From positions 136,324,026 through 136,388,025 of the forward strand of contig NC_092861.1 in the NCBI RefSeq assembly GCF_032062135.1: 64,000 nucleotides of DNA, written 5' to 3'. Both the position numbers and the translations under genes were made by a program. The notes under the pieces are model-generated. The model did not search any database and was not told the DNA's origin. It saw only the letters and a list, made by a program, of their open reading frames with translations. This DNA comes from Pyxicephalus adspersus. Its lineage: Eukaryota; Chordata; Amphibia; Anura; Pyxicephalidae. Within the stretch, counting starts at the first letter, position 1. Each line of letters opens with the position of its first letter. Shown here in pieces: positions 35,842 through 47,185 of the stretch.

Positions 35842-35922
35842 AATGGGCCACATTTGCTGGATCACCTAGGTACACCCATGACAGTCATCTCCTGTCTTGG
35901 AGAGCTTTATTAAATCAAACCC
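35842..35922. repeat. Foldback miniature element, partial copy
   Basis: TTTGCTGGATCACC and GTCTTGGAGAGCTTTATTAA, the right arm of the 13581-13798 family. The rest is missing. Confidence 0.6.
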
Positions 35923-36287
35923 ATCAAATCAAATTTGCTTCATCTTTATAATATATTAAATATAGTAATCTACAACTTAAAGAAATAAATAATTCCCAAT
36001 ATTGTGTTCAACAAAATGTACTCAGTCATACTATTTTTTGTGCTTTCAATACAGGTTGGACTGGGCCTTGGGCTTTTTCTTTTATATTTTAGGGTTCCCC
36101 TACTTTTTTAACAAAACAGCCACCACATTAGGTCACAGTGGTCCATCTCAAGTATGAAGGGAGAGCTACAAAGTTGGATCAAAATATAAGTCTAATACCT
36201 GGATTTGAGGAATTTGAACAAGCATTAGATCAAAATTTACAACATTATTAAATATAAATTAAAAGTGTTTCATTTCATCTGCTAGGC

Positions 36288-36545
36288 TATGTTCAGACTG
36301 GCATTGAGCTTACGGTGTGGTTAACGCTTCGTCATGTTAGTAAACCGCTGCCTAGGAGCAGACCTTAAATGTAGCAATCCAATAGTAATACAATAAAAAT
36401 GAAATGTGGGCAGCAGTGAGTGAATTAGTACCCCTCAATGTCACTCACTTTTAAATGCACAACTGTTGGTTCTTTAGGAGTGGTCGAGCAAATGGCAAAG
36501 TGCCAAATGCTGGGAGCCGTGCAGGATCACTTGATCCCACTGCAG
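36288..36545. repeat. Dispersed repeat related to 24578-24720
   Basis: CTATGTTCAGACTGGCATTG start, GGTTAACGCTTCGTCATG, GCAGCAGTGAG. Same word order as 24578-24720. Family unknown. Confidence 0.5.
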
Positions 36546-37479
36546 GTCTGTACCTACCCTAAGGATGGACAACCTCCAATATAATACATTTTTGGGGTTT
36601 AGATTTTCTTTAAGTCTGAAACCCATCAAATCCTTTATGATTTACATCAGATATGACATTATATAATGAATGTTGTAAGAAGGCATAAGGCTTCTGTATA
36701 GAATTAGCAGCCTTAGAATTTGCTGGGAGCTTTCTATAGCAGGAAATGTGACACTCATTGAATCATGTCATGATACAAAAGTCTGCAATCGGCTGTGAAT
36801 CACCCTGACAAAGAATAATTGGGAACATTTATGGACCTGCAGGCTTATTCGTAAGAAAGAGTGAGGATAATGTAACCCATAGCAACTAGAACACATCATT
36901 AATATTAATTCTAAAAGGTCACCGATGTGTAGGAAATATATTCTGTTTCCAACAGAAAGTAAATACAATCAATTATTTATTAGTTATAAATAACTGAGTT
37001 TGTGTAAATAATTGGGGTAGAGAATGTTTACTTTGCAAGGTGAATTTATACCTAGTTTAGGATATGAGGAGAAGCTGTGCTGACTTTAATCATCCGATTA
37101 TGTGAAAGCAAAAACTTTGCTTTTTTTTATTTTTCTTGCAGCTATTTCCCCTGATGTGATCTTTCCCAATTAAAAACATGACAGGGACAGCTTGCATTGG
37201 AAAAGTGAGACAATTAGCAGTATGTTACTGCTCACAAAAGAATAAATGTGTGCTTACAAATATGACCACCAAATCAATGGGATAATTCTGTTAGGTGCAT
37301 CCTGTGCATGTTGCGGAGAGTACAAGCAGGGTCTCCTTTGCCATACTGAAAGCATCTTGTAGAAGTCGCTCTCTTCGGAGTGGCATATTGCTGCACTGAG
37401 CCTACAAAACCAGCCAACTGCAACTACCGTTGGTGCATACAATGTAATTGTTCTATGGATAACAAGCAAACATAAATAG

Positions 37480-37630
37480 TTAGGGTAAGTTCAGACACAG
37501 AGTCAGGTTGTAGTGAACTGTGCCACATATACCGTCTAACCTACTGTATGGTCGCTCATAGGGTATGAATGGGGGTGGTAGTGAGCCATTCCATACTATC
37601 CCCTGCCAAATGCTAAAATACTGCTTCATA
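37480..37630. repeat. Dispersed repeat, probably related to 36288-36545
   Basis: AGGGTAAGTTCAGACACAG and a GGTGGTAGTGAGCCATTCC segment followed by CCAAATGC resemble the 36288 family, but the match is loose. Confidence 0.3.
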
Positions 37631-37804
37631 AAGAACCAGTGTACCAGCAGTGGCTTCCAAAATGCCGACTATTGATATTGAGTGTGGAATCAAAATAATC
37701 TTAACAAGTCAGAAAGGGTCCATCCATCATACAAGTTTCTCATTTTTAAAACTTTCCATTAGATTACATTTTTGGCCATATGCACATCGTTTTCTTCTTC
37801 TTTA

Positions 37805-37835
<31 letters not shown>

Positions 37836-38126
37836 AAACTATATTTATGTAGAACAAACATATTATGCATTGCTGTCCTTTAAATATACTTATTAAAGTA
37901 TCTGAATTTTGAGACTTTCTATTTAATTACATTTTTGGCCATGTGTACAAATTATTAATATTATAATATTATTATTATTATTAATAGACTTTATTTATGT
38001 AGAGTAAACATTTTATGACGCGCTGCACTACAAATAGGGGTTGCAAATGACAGACAGATACAAACAATGACGGAGAAGGAGGAGGAAGGACCCTGCCCAA
38101 AAGAGCTTACAACCTTATGTTCATTT
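37805..38126 (-). repeat. L2-like/SINE tails in reverse orientation, two copies
   Basis: Two (ATT)n runs (37806-37834, about 37968-37982) each precede AATARACTWTATTTATGTAGA. The second copy continues into CGCGCTGCACTACAAATAGG, CAGACAGATACAAACAATG and AAGAGCTTACAACC, the complement of the tail seen forward at 38637-38775. Confidence 0.7.
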
Positions 38127-38636
38127 ATTAAAAGATAAAGTAAGTAAGTAAAATATAGTGATCCACTTGCATTACAGTCATTTACACATGTTTAATAATA
38201 TTGAATCAATGGTGCAAAGGATGCAGCATAATGTAGTACAATCTACTGATTTTTGACTGGCAGCTGACATTTATATCAAGCAAGTTGATTGAACCTAACA
38301 TCAATTAAGCTAAAATCGATTTATGCATGGCTGGCAATAATACATTTAACCTTGGGATTTAGGGGACTGTAGCAACCCCAAAAGACATCACAACATGAAC
38401 AAAAATATTTAATCAGCATGTTTTGCTTTTCCAAGAAAAAGCGTTTTATTTTCACTACACATGATTTGTACAGGGGCGAGGGATTTATGTCATGTGATAA
38501 TTAAATGCAGTTGATTTTAATACTTGAGGTTTGCTGGATCCCTCACCTATCCTGACATTTTATCTCTGTGACAAGTAGTGATTGCAATCTTCATTTTTCA
38601 TGCCCCTTTCTATTGTGTGCCACTTCCCCCAACTCT

Positions 38637-38775
38637 TAGATTGTAAACTTTTTTGGGAAGGGTCCCTTCCTCTTCCTGTGTTTGTATCTGTCTGTGATTT
38701 GCTACTTCTATTTAATGTACAGCGCTGCATAATATGTTGGCGCTATATAAATACTGTTTAATATTAATAATAAAA
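38637..38775 (+). repeat. L2-like/SINE 3' tail
   Basis: TAGATTGTAAACTTTTTTGG, GTATCTGTCTGTGATTTGC, TACAGCGCTGCATAATATG and TTGGCGCTATATAAATAC then an ATTAATAATAA end. Only the tail is present. Confidence 0.75.
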
Positions 38776-39439
38776 AATGTCACCCTGCCTCTAACAGCTA
38801 GGCACATGTGGATCCATTAAAAAATAGGTGCAGCCCCTCATCCTTCTCAGCATGGTTGACAAAACTGAACAAGAAATAGGACTCTATTCTGTTATGACGT
38901 TCCTCTGTGCTGCCCTTTATAATCCAGAGAGCTGGTTGCATTTGAGAAAGTGGCCACATCATGATAGATTGGAATGCATATTAGCTTCTCTACCACTATA
39001 AGGATGGTAGGTAAGAGTTAATTGCTTGAATTTTGTGATTCAACAGCTACTTATTTTAGAACAGTCTCCCGCGTTAGACACAGTTATTTTTATCATGTAA
39101 TGTGGAACTGAAATTATATATTTTTCTCCCAAAGGCCTCCTGGCCCTCCCTGCAAGTTTAGTAATGAAAGCTACAGAACTCATATCGGATATTTCACTCT
39201 TCCAGATGGCAGACCAGAGCGGTGCCCCAGCTTTTTTTAAATATCTTCTGCCTTACTGCACTAACTGAGGTTACTCCATTGACGTCTATGTAGGTGTCTA
39301 GCAAATGACAAAGTTTATATAGACCACATGGGTTATGGTCTACAGTGGAAAGGATATCCAGATGTCCGCTTTCACAATATAAACAAAGCTTTGTAGACAA
39401 CTAACCATTACATGGATGTGAGATTACTGGACAGCCCAT

Positions 39440-39755
39440 CTTAAAATATGTACCAGACTCCTCTCTTCCGGGAAGGCTTTCCACAAGATTCTATCTGTGA
39501 GCCTTTCGGCCCATTTAGCCAAAAGAGCATTTGTGAGGTTGGGTACTAACTGGTGCTGAGGATAGACCAGTAGACTTGGCTTTTCAACATCTTTTCAATT
39601 CATCTCAGAGGTGTTGATTGGGGTTGAGGTCTGGGATCTGTGCAGGTCGTTTGAGTCCTTCACAACAAACATATCAATCCATGAATTTTTGAATCGAGCT
39701 TTGTGCACACGAATGCAGTCATTTTGGAACAGAAAGGAGCTTTAACCAAACTGTT
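39440..39755 (-). pseudogene. Tc1-like transposase remnant
   Basis: On the minus strand the order GTTCCAAAATGACTGCATTC, GTGTGCACAAAGCTCGATTC, CTGCACAGATCCCAGACCTC and AACCCCAATCAACACCTCTG matches the catalytic-to-C-terminal part of vertebrate Tc1-like transposases (the D-WP-QSPDLNPIEHLWDEL region), followed by CTCACAAATGCTCTTTTGGC and GGAAAGCCTTCCCGGAAGAG. Many stops and shifts; no open frame survives. A related piece lies at 52690-52860. Confidence 0.65.
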
Positions 39756-39763
39756 AACCAATT

Positions 39764-40262
39764 ATTAAAGCTGTATGACAGCCACATCCCAAATAATGCA
39801 AATATACAAAAGAAAGAAAAGTGTCTCATAGGAACCCAAACAGGATTTTAAACTGGCATTCAATTTAATACAGCAATGTGTAAAAAATAAACTTCTCATT
39901 TTTACATATCATATGAAATACAATCACGTATAATGGTAAATTGGTAAAACATTTTAGTAGTCAGCATACAATTGTATCAAAATGGTAGGAACCTCCAACA
40001 GGAATGGAGTAAGGAAGGACAGTCAGTACCATGATCCACTATGTGGCCAAATGTATGTGGACATCCCTCCAAATTATTGAATTTAAGTTGCAATATTGTG
40101 TTTTTGCCATGAGGCAAGAAGGGCACAATTGTCTACAATCCCTTTTTTGTTGCATTGTTGAATTGAATGCCAATTTAAAATCCCCTTTGGGTTCCTATGA
40201 GCCACTTTTCTTTCTTTTGTATATTTCTATGATTTGGGATGTGGCTGTCATACTGCTTTAAT
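39764..40262. repeat. Inverted repeat with about 103-bp arms
   Basis: Left arm 39764-39866 (ATTAAAGCTGTATGACAGCC ... GGCATTCAATTT), right arm 40161-40262 (AATTGAATGCCAATTTAAAA ... TCATACTGCTTTAAT), about 300 bp apart. Between them at about 40038 is CTATGTGGCCAAATGTATGT, an end typical of Tc1-related miniature elements. It probably reflects rearrangement of the adjacent Tc1-like element. Confidence 0.75.
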
Positions 40263-41329
40263 GCCCTCAACTGATATGTAATGGTGTTGGTTGTCTGTAG
40301 TACATTCCCATGTATATTAAAATGTTCCAAACTTTTTTTTGCACCTGTCAATGCCATCCAGCAAGGACATAATTGTTATTAAACCTATCAATTTGTTTAA
40401 CGAATTAGTGTAGTCAAGTGGGTGAAGGAGATACTTCTTCTATACATGGTTCAATTACAGCAATTAACAGATAATTAAAACCTGGCACAGTTTTTCATCC
40501 ATCCTCACTCTATGACATTCCATGAAAAAGCTGACTAAACACAAAAATATAATCAATTAAAAAAAAAAGCATGGCACTTATGGTTTGTCCATAGGAGGTA
40601 TGCAGACAATGCTAATTGTGAAGAATGAAGCAGCCTTAGGAAATCACACTTTTCTGTCTAGCAGTCTCACATCCTGGTGCTCACCTGTCTATAGCTACAC
40701 TGCAATAATTGTATGATGAGATAGCTTTCAGAGACAATCATGGCCTGGAGAAAATGTGAAATCTGGATGAGAAATGGTCACAGATGACTTCAAAGCTTGT
40801 TGCCTCAAAAGTTTTGCAAAATGGCCATTTAGGGTTATCTCTTCTTACAATTATTACAAAACAAAATGTCTCTAGTGACTATTACAAACATTCTGGTATT
40901 GTTTTGGGTGTCTGATAAGTATAAAAATATTTCATCCTGCCATTTCCTGCCTCTTTCTCTGGATTCCTGTCAATAGTGACAATGCTAACCATAGATACCA
41001 ACTCGTATGGTAGCATTGTCAAAAAGCCTTTTTTATTTAAAATGGTGCCAGGTTGACACATCACGTACCTGCATCATGTGGTCAGCTTGTAGCATCATAG
41101 GAAGCCATATCTCATGGCTTGTTCCAATGTGTTCTGAAGCTGGCAGTGAATTTACAAGGAATTACTGAATGCTGAATTCATGATGAATTACAGGCAGATG
41201 GACAAGGGTTACTTATACCAGGCCCAGTTTAAAAAAGCTTGACTGTTACATCCTCGTGCACAGCTCCTTTGTGTAGCAGTTTTTTGCAGCATCCCCAGCC
41301 CCTTAAGTCATATGCCTTCTCCCCATCTC

Positions 41330-41890
41330 AGCATCCCTGGCAAACTGCGAAGAAGGGGATTAGAGAGTATGTTCTGCAGCCCATGAGCAGATTAGTTCCT
41401 GTTCATGATTCTGACAGACTATTGGCTTCTAGTCCCATTTAGGCCCTTCCAGTTTTAGGCTCTGATGGCTGGATCTTCCGCATGTTACCCATGCCTTTAC
41501 CCAGCTGTAGTCTAGCTGACTACCTTTCGGTATACCTGATCTGCCCTTGACCTAGCTTTTTGTCCTCTGCCTGCCCTGATCTCAGAGCGTCTGGACCTTG
41601 ATTGTTGCCAGCTGCTTGCCCCTGACCCTGGCTATCGCTTATGCTCCTTACAGAGATTCCAGCCTACCCAATACCTGATCTGATCTCTAACCAATACCTG
41701 ATCACCGAAGCGTCTGTTCCACTCGCCCATGGTGGGGAGAGCCTAAGGGCTGCAACCTGGTGTTCTCCCTATAGAAAAGTAATCCAGTGACCACTAGGGT
41801 CACCGGCCCATCACTCCTTGCAGGATGCTCTGGTAAAAACCAGGAAACACTCTGCACCCCAGGTAATTTTGTAGCACCTGCCAAGGGGTG
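41330..41890. repeat. C/T-rich dispersed repeat, family unassigned
   Basis: A long CTGACC/CCTGATCTG/CTGCCTGCCCTGATC-rich stretch followed by TGACCACTAGGGTCACCGG and ending CCAAGGGGTGTAACCCTAAC. Composition and ends look like a mobile element or LTR fragment, but I see no coding domain or defined terminal repeat. Confidence 0.35.
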
Positions 41891-42336
41891 TAACCCTAAC
41901 ATGGACATTTTCAGTTCTAGAACTTTTAGACATGGGGTAGGGGAGCCCAGGAATTTTATTTAATATGGGACCCAGAAATTTCTAATAGCGGCCCAGGACA
42001 AAGGTATTGCTCTTGTGATGTTTTGCATTTTTTTGCATTCTAGAACCCTTACCTACAGACTGAATGTTGGCACATATCTACATACAAGGCATGGAATAAA
42101 CACTCACAAACCACAGCTGACTGAGGTTTTAAGGTCTTCAAGAAAGCCGCCTAAAGCTTTTAAAATACTTTGTAAATGCCAACTATGCACACTACTCTGC
42201 AGGCTATGGTTTACAAGCTGTGGCTCTTGTGAAGCAGACTTTTTAACATTTCCTAGTTTACTGGATCAGTTATGTAATCCAGACATACATCAATTACCTT
42301 TACTGCATTTTATAGAGCCAGTAAAAAAAAAAAGGC

Positions 42337-42650
42337 CATGGTGATCCATAATGAACCACTGGCAGAATGAGCAACCTAGGCAGGCGCCTCAGGTCCAACG
42401 GATGCATGAAATCAAGCCATGCATGATTCATGTGCCACCGTCATTGGGACCCATATCCTTAATAATGATTAAGACATATCTGTATTATTAACTGTAATCT
42501 TCGTCAATGAGCCTACACGTAAATGAATACAGAAGGATGTCATTTCTCTGGAGGATATTTTATGATTTTTACAATACAATAAACCAAAACAAAATGATTC
42601 TGCTTTTGTTGAGTCATATAGGTACAGTAAGGTCTCACAGTAACTCAAAA
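42337..42650. repeat. Local duplication, first copy (blocks A and B joined)
   Basis: Block A (42337-42408; GCCATGGTGATCCATAATGA ...) reappears at 42776-42850, and block B (42412-42650; CAAGCCATGCATGATTCATG ...) reappears at 43914-44155. Here the two blocks are contiguous; in the other copy they are 1.06 kb apart. Confidence 0.85.
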
Positions 42651-42775
42651 CATGTAAATGTGTCATATATTGAAACATGTAAACTGGATTCTATGGTTAA
42701 TAATAAAAATGAACTTGTTATTATAGAACCTTTAAGACTGCCATTGCTAACACCATCTGAAAATGCAAGTTGTTG

Positions 42776-42850
42776 GCCATGGTGATCTATAATGAACCAC
42801 TGGCATAATGAGCAACCTAGGCAGGAGGCTCAGGTCCAATGGATATCTAT
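42776..42850. repeat. Local duplication, second copy of block A
   Basis: GCCATGGTGATCTATAATGA, ACCACTGGCATAATGAGCAA and CCTAGGCAGGAGGCTCAGGT, about 90% like 42337-42408 by eye. Confidence 0.85.
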
Positions 42851-43769
42851 GGGCCCTTGCTAAAACATTTTTATGTTCCTACAGTAAAACAGGTATGTCA
42901 ATTGGTCAAAGTTGTCCCCCGTCACTTTACAAGGTACTATGTATAGATAGGTGTTTGGTGTTCAATGTGGCTATTCCAGGTCAGATACAATTGGAGCTCT
43001 TTTTTGCCTATTTTATCTATAATCAATGTCTATCAATGAAAAAGTAGCCAAATTGGTTGTGCCTTAATCTTCTTCTGACTGCTGACCAGGAAAATGGATT
43101 CACTTTGCTCTTTTTTTCCAATTAATTCCAGTGACAATTCAAGATTTTAACTATTGAAAGCAGAAAAGGAGGTTAACGGCATCCTCGCGATATACCACAC
43201 AGTAACAATGTCCACCTGGAAATCCGTGTTTCCACCCAAACCAAAGACCAATTGCCCCTATTTCTATCCCTTCTCTAAATTCATGCTTTATCTTGGGACT
43301 GCTGGGACCACCTTTTCTGCTATGTCTCGGTGCCTGCTCTATTAGCCGAATAAAAGGTCTGTTGGATATCAAATACTAACTTTTCAAGCAGCACAATTGG
43401 TATCATTTTTTTCACATCATTACATCTTAAACTGTTATAATGTTTTCCCATCATTAATTCACCTGAAGAAGCAGTCAATTCCAATATGTGTTGAGCATGA
43501 AGATGGGAATCAATACAATAATATATATTGAAGGTTGAGCATAATTTATGTTTTTCAAAAAACCTGGAATAAATTACATTTTTATGGATATTAAGTGTTA
43601 ATTTGTGGTGCCCTTAAAGTCCTGGAGAAAACTTCCTTTTTTTGGAATGAGATATAAGACAATACCTGTCAAACTAGCACTCTCATTTATAAATATAGCT
43701 TAAAAAAAGAAAAAAATGCAGATTTTACTGAACATTTATAATAGTTGATGTAGTGACTTGGTAGCTTAC

Positions 43770-43833
43770 CATTGATTCACTAATCAGAAGCAGAAGTAGA
43801 GCCTCCTCGATATTGTCCTGAGGGCAGAACAGG
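43770..43833 (-). CDS. TTC7A: TTC7A internal exon C
   Basis: Short 64-bp exon: one nucleotide finishing the split His codon, then 21 codons reading LFCPQDNIEEALLLLLISES followed by M. The acceptor is TTTGTAG before CCTGTT; the donor is TCAATG followed by GTAAGC. The sequence N-[IT]-EEALLLLLISESMA is among the most conserved stretches of TTC7 proteins, so identity is clear despite the length. The exon sits between two halves of a local non-coding duplication (42337-42850 and 43914-44155, see findings), but I see no second copy of the exon itself. Confidence 0.96.
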
Positions 43834-43913
43834 CTACAAACACACACAAGTGAAGAATTAGGTTATACACTGCAGCTCAAAACAAGTGTTACATTGACAG
43901 AGCAGTAACAGAA

Positions 43914-44155
43914 AACAAGCCATGCATGATTCATGTGCCACCTAATACCGTCACTGGGACCCACATCCCTAATAACGATTAAGATAGATCTGTATTATTT
44001 ACTGTGATCTTCGTCAATGAGCCTACACGTAAATGAATACAGAAGTTTGTCATTTCTCTGGAGGATATTTTATGATTTTTACAATAATTCAAACAAAAAA
44101 AACTGATTCTGCTTTTGTTGAGTCATATAGGTACAGTACGGTCTCACACTGACTC
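43914..44155. repeat. Local duplication, second copy of block B
   Basis: CAAGCCATGCATGATTCATG, GAGCCTACACGTAAATGAAT, CTCTGGAGGATATTTTATGA and GAGTCATATAGGTACAGTAC match block B at 42412-42650, with small indels (CTAATA inserted after GTGCCAC). Confidence 0.88.
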
Positions 44156-45467
44156 ATTTTATATTCCAATTCTCTGGAAAGTTATATAACAATTATTGGT
44201 TATATAACAATAAATGGACAATGAACAGATTCACCCATTTGTAATAGTCTTTAGCTGAAAAACAAGCACTGGACACATCAAGTCTGGTCAGATTCTATGA
44301 TAACTGAACATGATTTTTATAGATCAGTAGATTTATAGATGATTATAAAATACTGCCATTGCAGTATATTGCTTTTACTATCTATGGTTGTTATCTAGCA
44401 TAGAAATAGGTGTGTTTGGCCTGAACATATAAAAAGGTTTCTGTCCTTTTCACAAGGGGTGATGCAGATAGAGACATATATCTATGTAGACTTTTTGACT
44501 TGCTCCCGAGACTCCACAGATGAGGAATGTGTTGTTTTGATCATTAGCTGGGTCTTTGTAAATGGATTTTTGGGGCTGGAATCTCACTCATGGTTTTCAT
44601 CCCTAATACCCAATTAGAAATTGTTCATTTTTTTTTAAATCAAAACAGTTGTTCGGTCCTTGGGTGGTAGTTTAGTGCAGATGAATTTTGGAAGAGGCAA
44701 TAAGAGTTATAGCAAAGAAATGCATCATTGTATGCTTAGTCAACATAGGGCTTCAACCTGGACAGCTACAGTATATGCTACAGTATATCTACCTTCCAAG
44801 AACTGATCATTTTTTAATTCTGGTGGTTGGAATAGAGGGAACACTGTCTTTCCAAAGTATGGACAGCTGGATTGCTGCATTGGTCAAGCATAATTTAGTA
44901 ATAATGGAGCTTGTCTGATCCTTCCTACCTCATAAACATTCCTACTGATCAGTAAGGCCATTACAAATATGTGGTAAGCAGGAGGGGTGAACAAGCTCCC
45001 ACAACATTTGAAGCTTAGCCATATCAAAATAGCTTGTAATTTGGGTATAATAGGGGCAACAACTACTACTGGAGGTGCCTACACTTTGCATGTTAGGTGC
45101 CATAATCACTTACCAAAAAGGCAGAAGTTCAGCTTTAAATGAGGTCAGTGTTGAGTGGTCTTCAGCTGTAAGCTTATTGACCTCCCCTCCATATACACAT
45201 TCTGCCTCTACTGACTGTCTGTTCTTTATCTGGGCCTTCTCTCCTAATCTTACAATGATCTGTCTTGTGAATTCACAGTTGTCTTGCTGTAGTATCTTCC
45301 TGTTTGCTTTTTGACATATCAAGCTTAGTTCCTGAATTTCCATGTGTGTCCATTATCCCAGGATGCCACATCTGCTGGTCTTCTGAGTTCTATCACTGCA
45401 ACTTCCCCCAGGCACTTGTTCTATTACTGTGCTACCTTAATCAGGGAAGCTTGGGCTAGAAGAGTAA

Positions 45468-46239
45468 GGCTACATACACACATACAATAATTGTAGTTGG
45501 AAAACGAACAATAACAGATCAACGATTATTCCTGATTATTTTAAACGATCGTATAGTGCACGATTCTGTATCTGCTGTAATGTTTGATCGTTAAATGATA
45601 ATCCACCAATAATGCACACACAGCAGATATGATCGTTTCAACAATGCAGGAAGTGAGGTGTACCTGAGGAAGTGATGTACAGGAAGTAATGGCTCTGAGT
45701 GATACAAAAAGAATGTGTTCAGGAACAATTGTTCATTTTTTGCGAACGTTCATCCTGAAGACTGTTCACTTACCTCTCTCTGCAATATGCCTTTCCACGT
45801 CTTCTCATGTAAGAAGAAAGCAGCCCTTGCTATGGTGTATGTGCTAATGAGAAGCAAGATGAACATGATGTGTAAGGACAAGTTGTGAAGAAGCGCAGGG
45901 TGGGGTTTAAGGATTGGTTGATGGACCAAGACACCATTTCCCATGGGAATCTGCTACGAGAACTGCCCTTGACATCCCCAGAGGACTACAAAAATTACCT
46001 TTGGATGTCGGATGTGTGCTTCAAGAATTTACTTGTCACAGTGGGGCCTTTTCTGCAAAAACAGAATACCTGCATGAGAAAGTCCATAACAGCCGAACAG
46101 AGGTTGATTGCCACATTGAGATTCCACGTTCATCGGCGTTGTTGGCCTGTCATTGTGCGCCTTTTTGTTAATAATTATCGAACGATCGGTGATTATTCAT
46201 TTATTTTCAGCGACAATTATTGCACCTGTGTACGTAGCC
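45468..46239 (+). mobile_element. Harbinger element, internally deleted, with transposase fragment
   Basis: 772 bp with ends GGCTACATACACACA and TGTGTACGTAGCC and a direct TAA on each side (45465-45467, 46240-46242), the 3-bp TWA target usual for PIF/Harbinger. The left subterminal part is rich in ACGATCG/AACGATTATT and the right has ATTATCGAACGATCGGTGAT. It carries the 5' portion of a Harbinger transposase (separate entry), which ties the non-coding relatives at 17998, 26098 and 33397 to this superfamily. Confidence 0.85.
45808..46128 (+). pseudogene. Harbinger transposase fragment (HARBI1-like)
   Basis: Conceptual reading has KKAALAMVYVLMRSK, a stop near 45885, then KKRRVGFKDWLMDQDTISHG, LLRELPLTSPEDYKNYLWMS, DVCFKNLLVTVGPFLQKQNT and CMRKSITAEQRLIATLRF. 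This matches the N-terminal region of Harbinger nucleases (WxxDWL, PEDY..FLRM, F..LL..V.P.I.KQDT.MR..I...ERL..TLRFLATG). After TLRF the sequence jumps into the element's 3' end, so the DDE catalytic core (DDE_Tnp_4) is absent. The longest open piece starts at 45885. Non-functional. Confidence 0.85.
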
Positions 46240-46596
46240 TAAGAGAAGGTGCCTTCATCATCTCAATCTTCCATCAGGTAAACGACACTAAGCCACTCAA
46301 TAAGGCGTTAGACACTGCAATAAGCCTTCCCTGATGAGCTACTGAGTTATGTAAACAATGGGCCTTAATCAAAGAAGCAAACTGAAAGCCTTTCAAAAAT
46401 AAAAACTAAGACTAAAGCTCCACTTGCAGGCTCAAAAGCAAACTTCTCATATGCATTTTATTTGCCTGGAAATATATTACTTTTTGTTATCTTTATACAA
46501 GGAACAAAGAAAGTATCATGTTCAAAAATGGCAAATATAACCTTTAAAGTGTTTTTCAAGTATTGCTATATATTATAGAAAACAGAAATTCCTTAC

Positions 46597-46757
46597 TGAT
46601 CTCCTGTGTAGATCTGTGGTTTGTGACTGAGGAAGTGGTAAGGGACTGAGCTGCTTTCTTTCTTCATTTGTTCAACTGGAACACTATTTAATGGTGACCA
46701 ATAGCAATTCTCACTTAAGGAATGGAGCAAGACTTCAGCAAGCTGCCGGGATGCCGT
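46597..46757 (-). CDS. TTC7A: TTC7A internal exon B
   Basis: 161-bp exon, 53 codons plus two nucleotides. The acceptor is TTTTGCCAG before ACGGCATCC; the donor is GATCA followed by GTAAGGA. It encodes TASRQLAEVLLHSLSENCYW and then a variable linker ending PQIYTGD. The RQLAEVLLHSLSE-CYWSPL block is a recognisable TTC7A signature, and the linker is where TTC7A and TTC7B differ most. The two trailing nucleotides (CA) join the single leading C of the next exon to make a His codon, so the phases agree. An antisense reading frame across this exon is a shadow. The upstream intron is 16.9 kb and the downstream one 2.8 kb. Confidence 0.95.
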
Positions 46758-46930
46758 CTGGCAAAAAAAATAACATGAAAAAAACAAATTATATGTGGGA
46801 GATAAATGTAATGCATATACAATTCATTGATCCTGCAACAATCATCTCCGCTCATTGGCTGTGTACAAATGATCTTCGTAAAACAATGAAGAATTCTAAC
46901 CAACACTAAAATAGTATACATGCATTACAG

Positions 46931-47185
46931 TTGGCATTCCCCTAGAGGTTGCTAGGGGCTCCTTGTGCAATTTGTGCCTTTCTGGTCAGTTACCATTGAT
47001 ATCAATGATCTTTTTGGGTATTTTTTACTGGTGGCTTTGTTTTCATTGGCCAACATTGTAAAAGGTATTCTACTCATTGACCCCCAGACTAATGTACCAA
47101 TAATTGTGCATATCATAAATATTGGCAGGGGTTCCCAGAAACCTGAAAGTTATTTGAAGGGTTGCCCATTTGAGAAAGGTTGCGC
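46931..47185 (+). mobile_element. hAT-like miniature element
   Basis: TTGGCATTCCCCTAGAGG, GTTGCTAGGGGCTCCTTG, TTTGTGCCTTTCTGGTCAGT, ATTGGCCAACATTGTAAAAG, AACCTGAAAGTTATTTGAAG and TTTGAGAAAGGTTGCG. Same order as 19268-19540. The left end is decayed. Confidence 0.6.

Larger units (their letters stand above)
35736..43769. other. TTC7A intron between exons C and D
   Basis: 8 kb. Holds a foldback remnant (35842-35922), dispersed repeats (36288-36545, 37480-37630), L2/SINE tails (37805-38126, 38637-38775), Tc1-like remains with an inverted repeat (39440-40262), a C-rich repeat (41330-41890) and part of a local duplication (42337-42850). Nothing recognisable in 36550-37480, 38780-39430, 40270-41320 and 42860-43460. 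Near 43463 is a CCTGAAGAAGC motif (see findings). Confidence 0.6.
43834..46596. other. TTC7A intron between exons B and C
   Basis: 2.8 kb. Block B of the duplication (43914-44155) and a 772-bp Harbinger element with transposase fragment (45468-46239) account for over a third. A GAAGTTCAGCTTTAAA end at about 45124 resembles TTAA-element ends. Nothing else recognised in 44160-45460 and 46245-46596. Confidence 0.6.

Noticed and set aside
46691..46909. Plus-strand frame over exon B
   Set aside because: Antisense shadow of the TTC7A exon.
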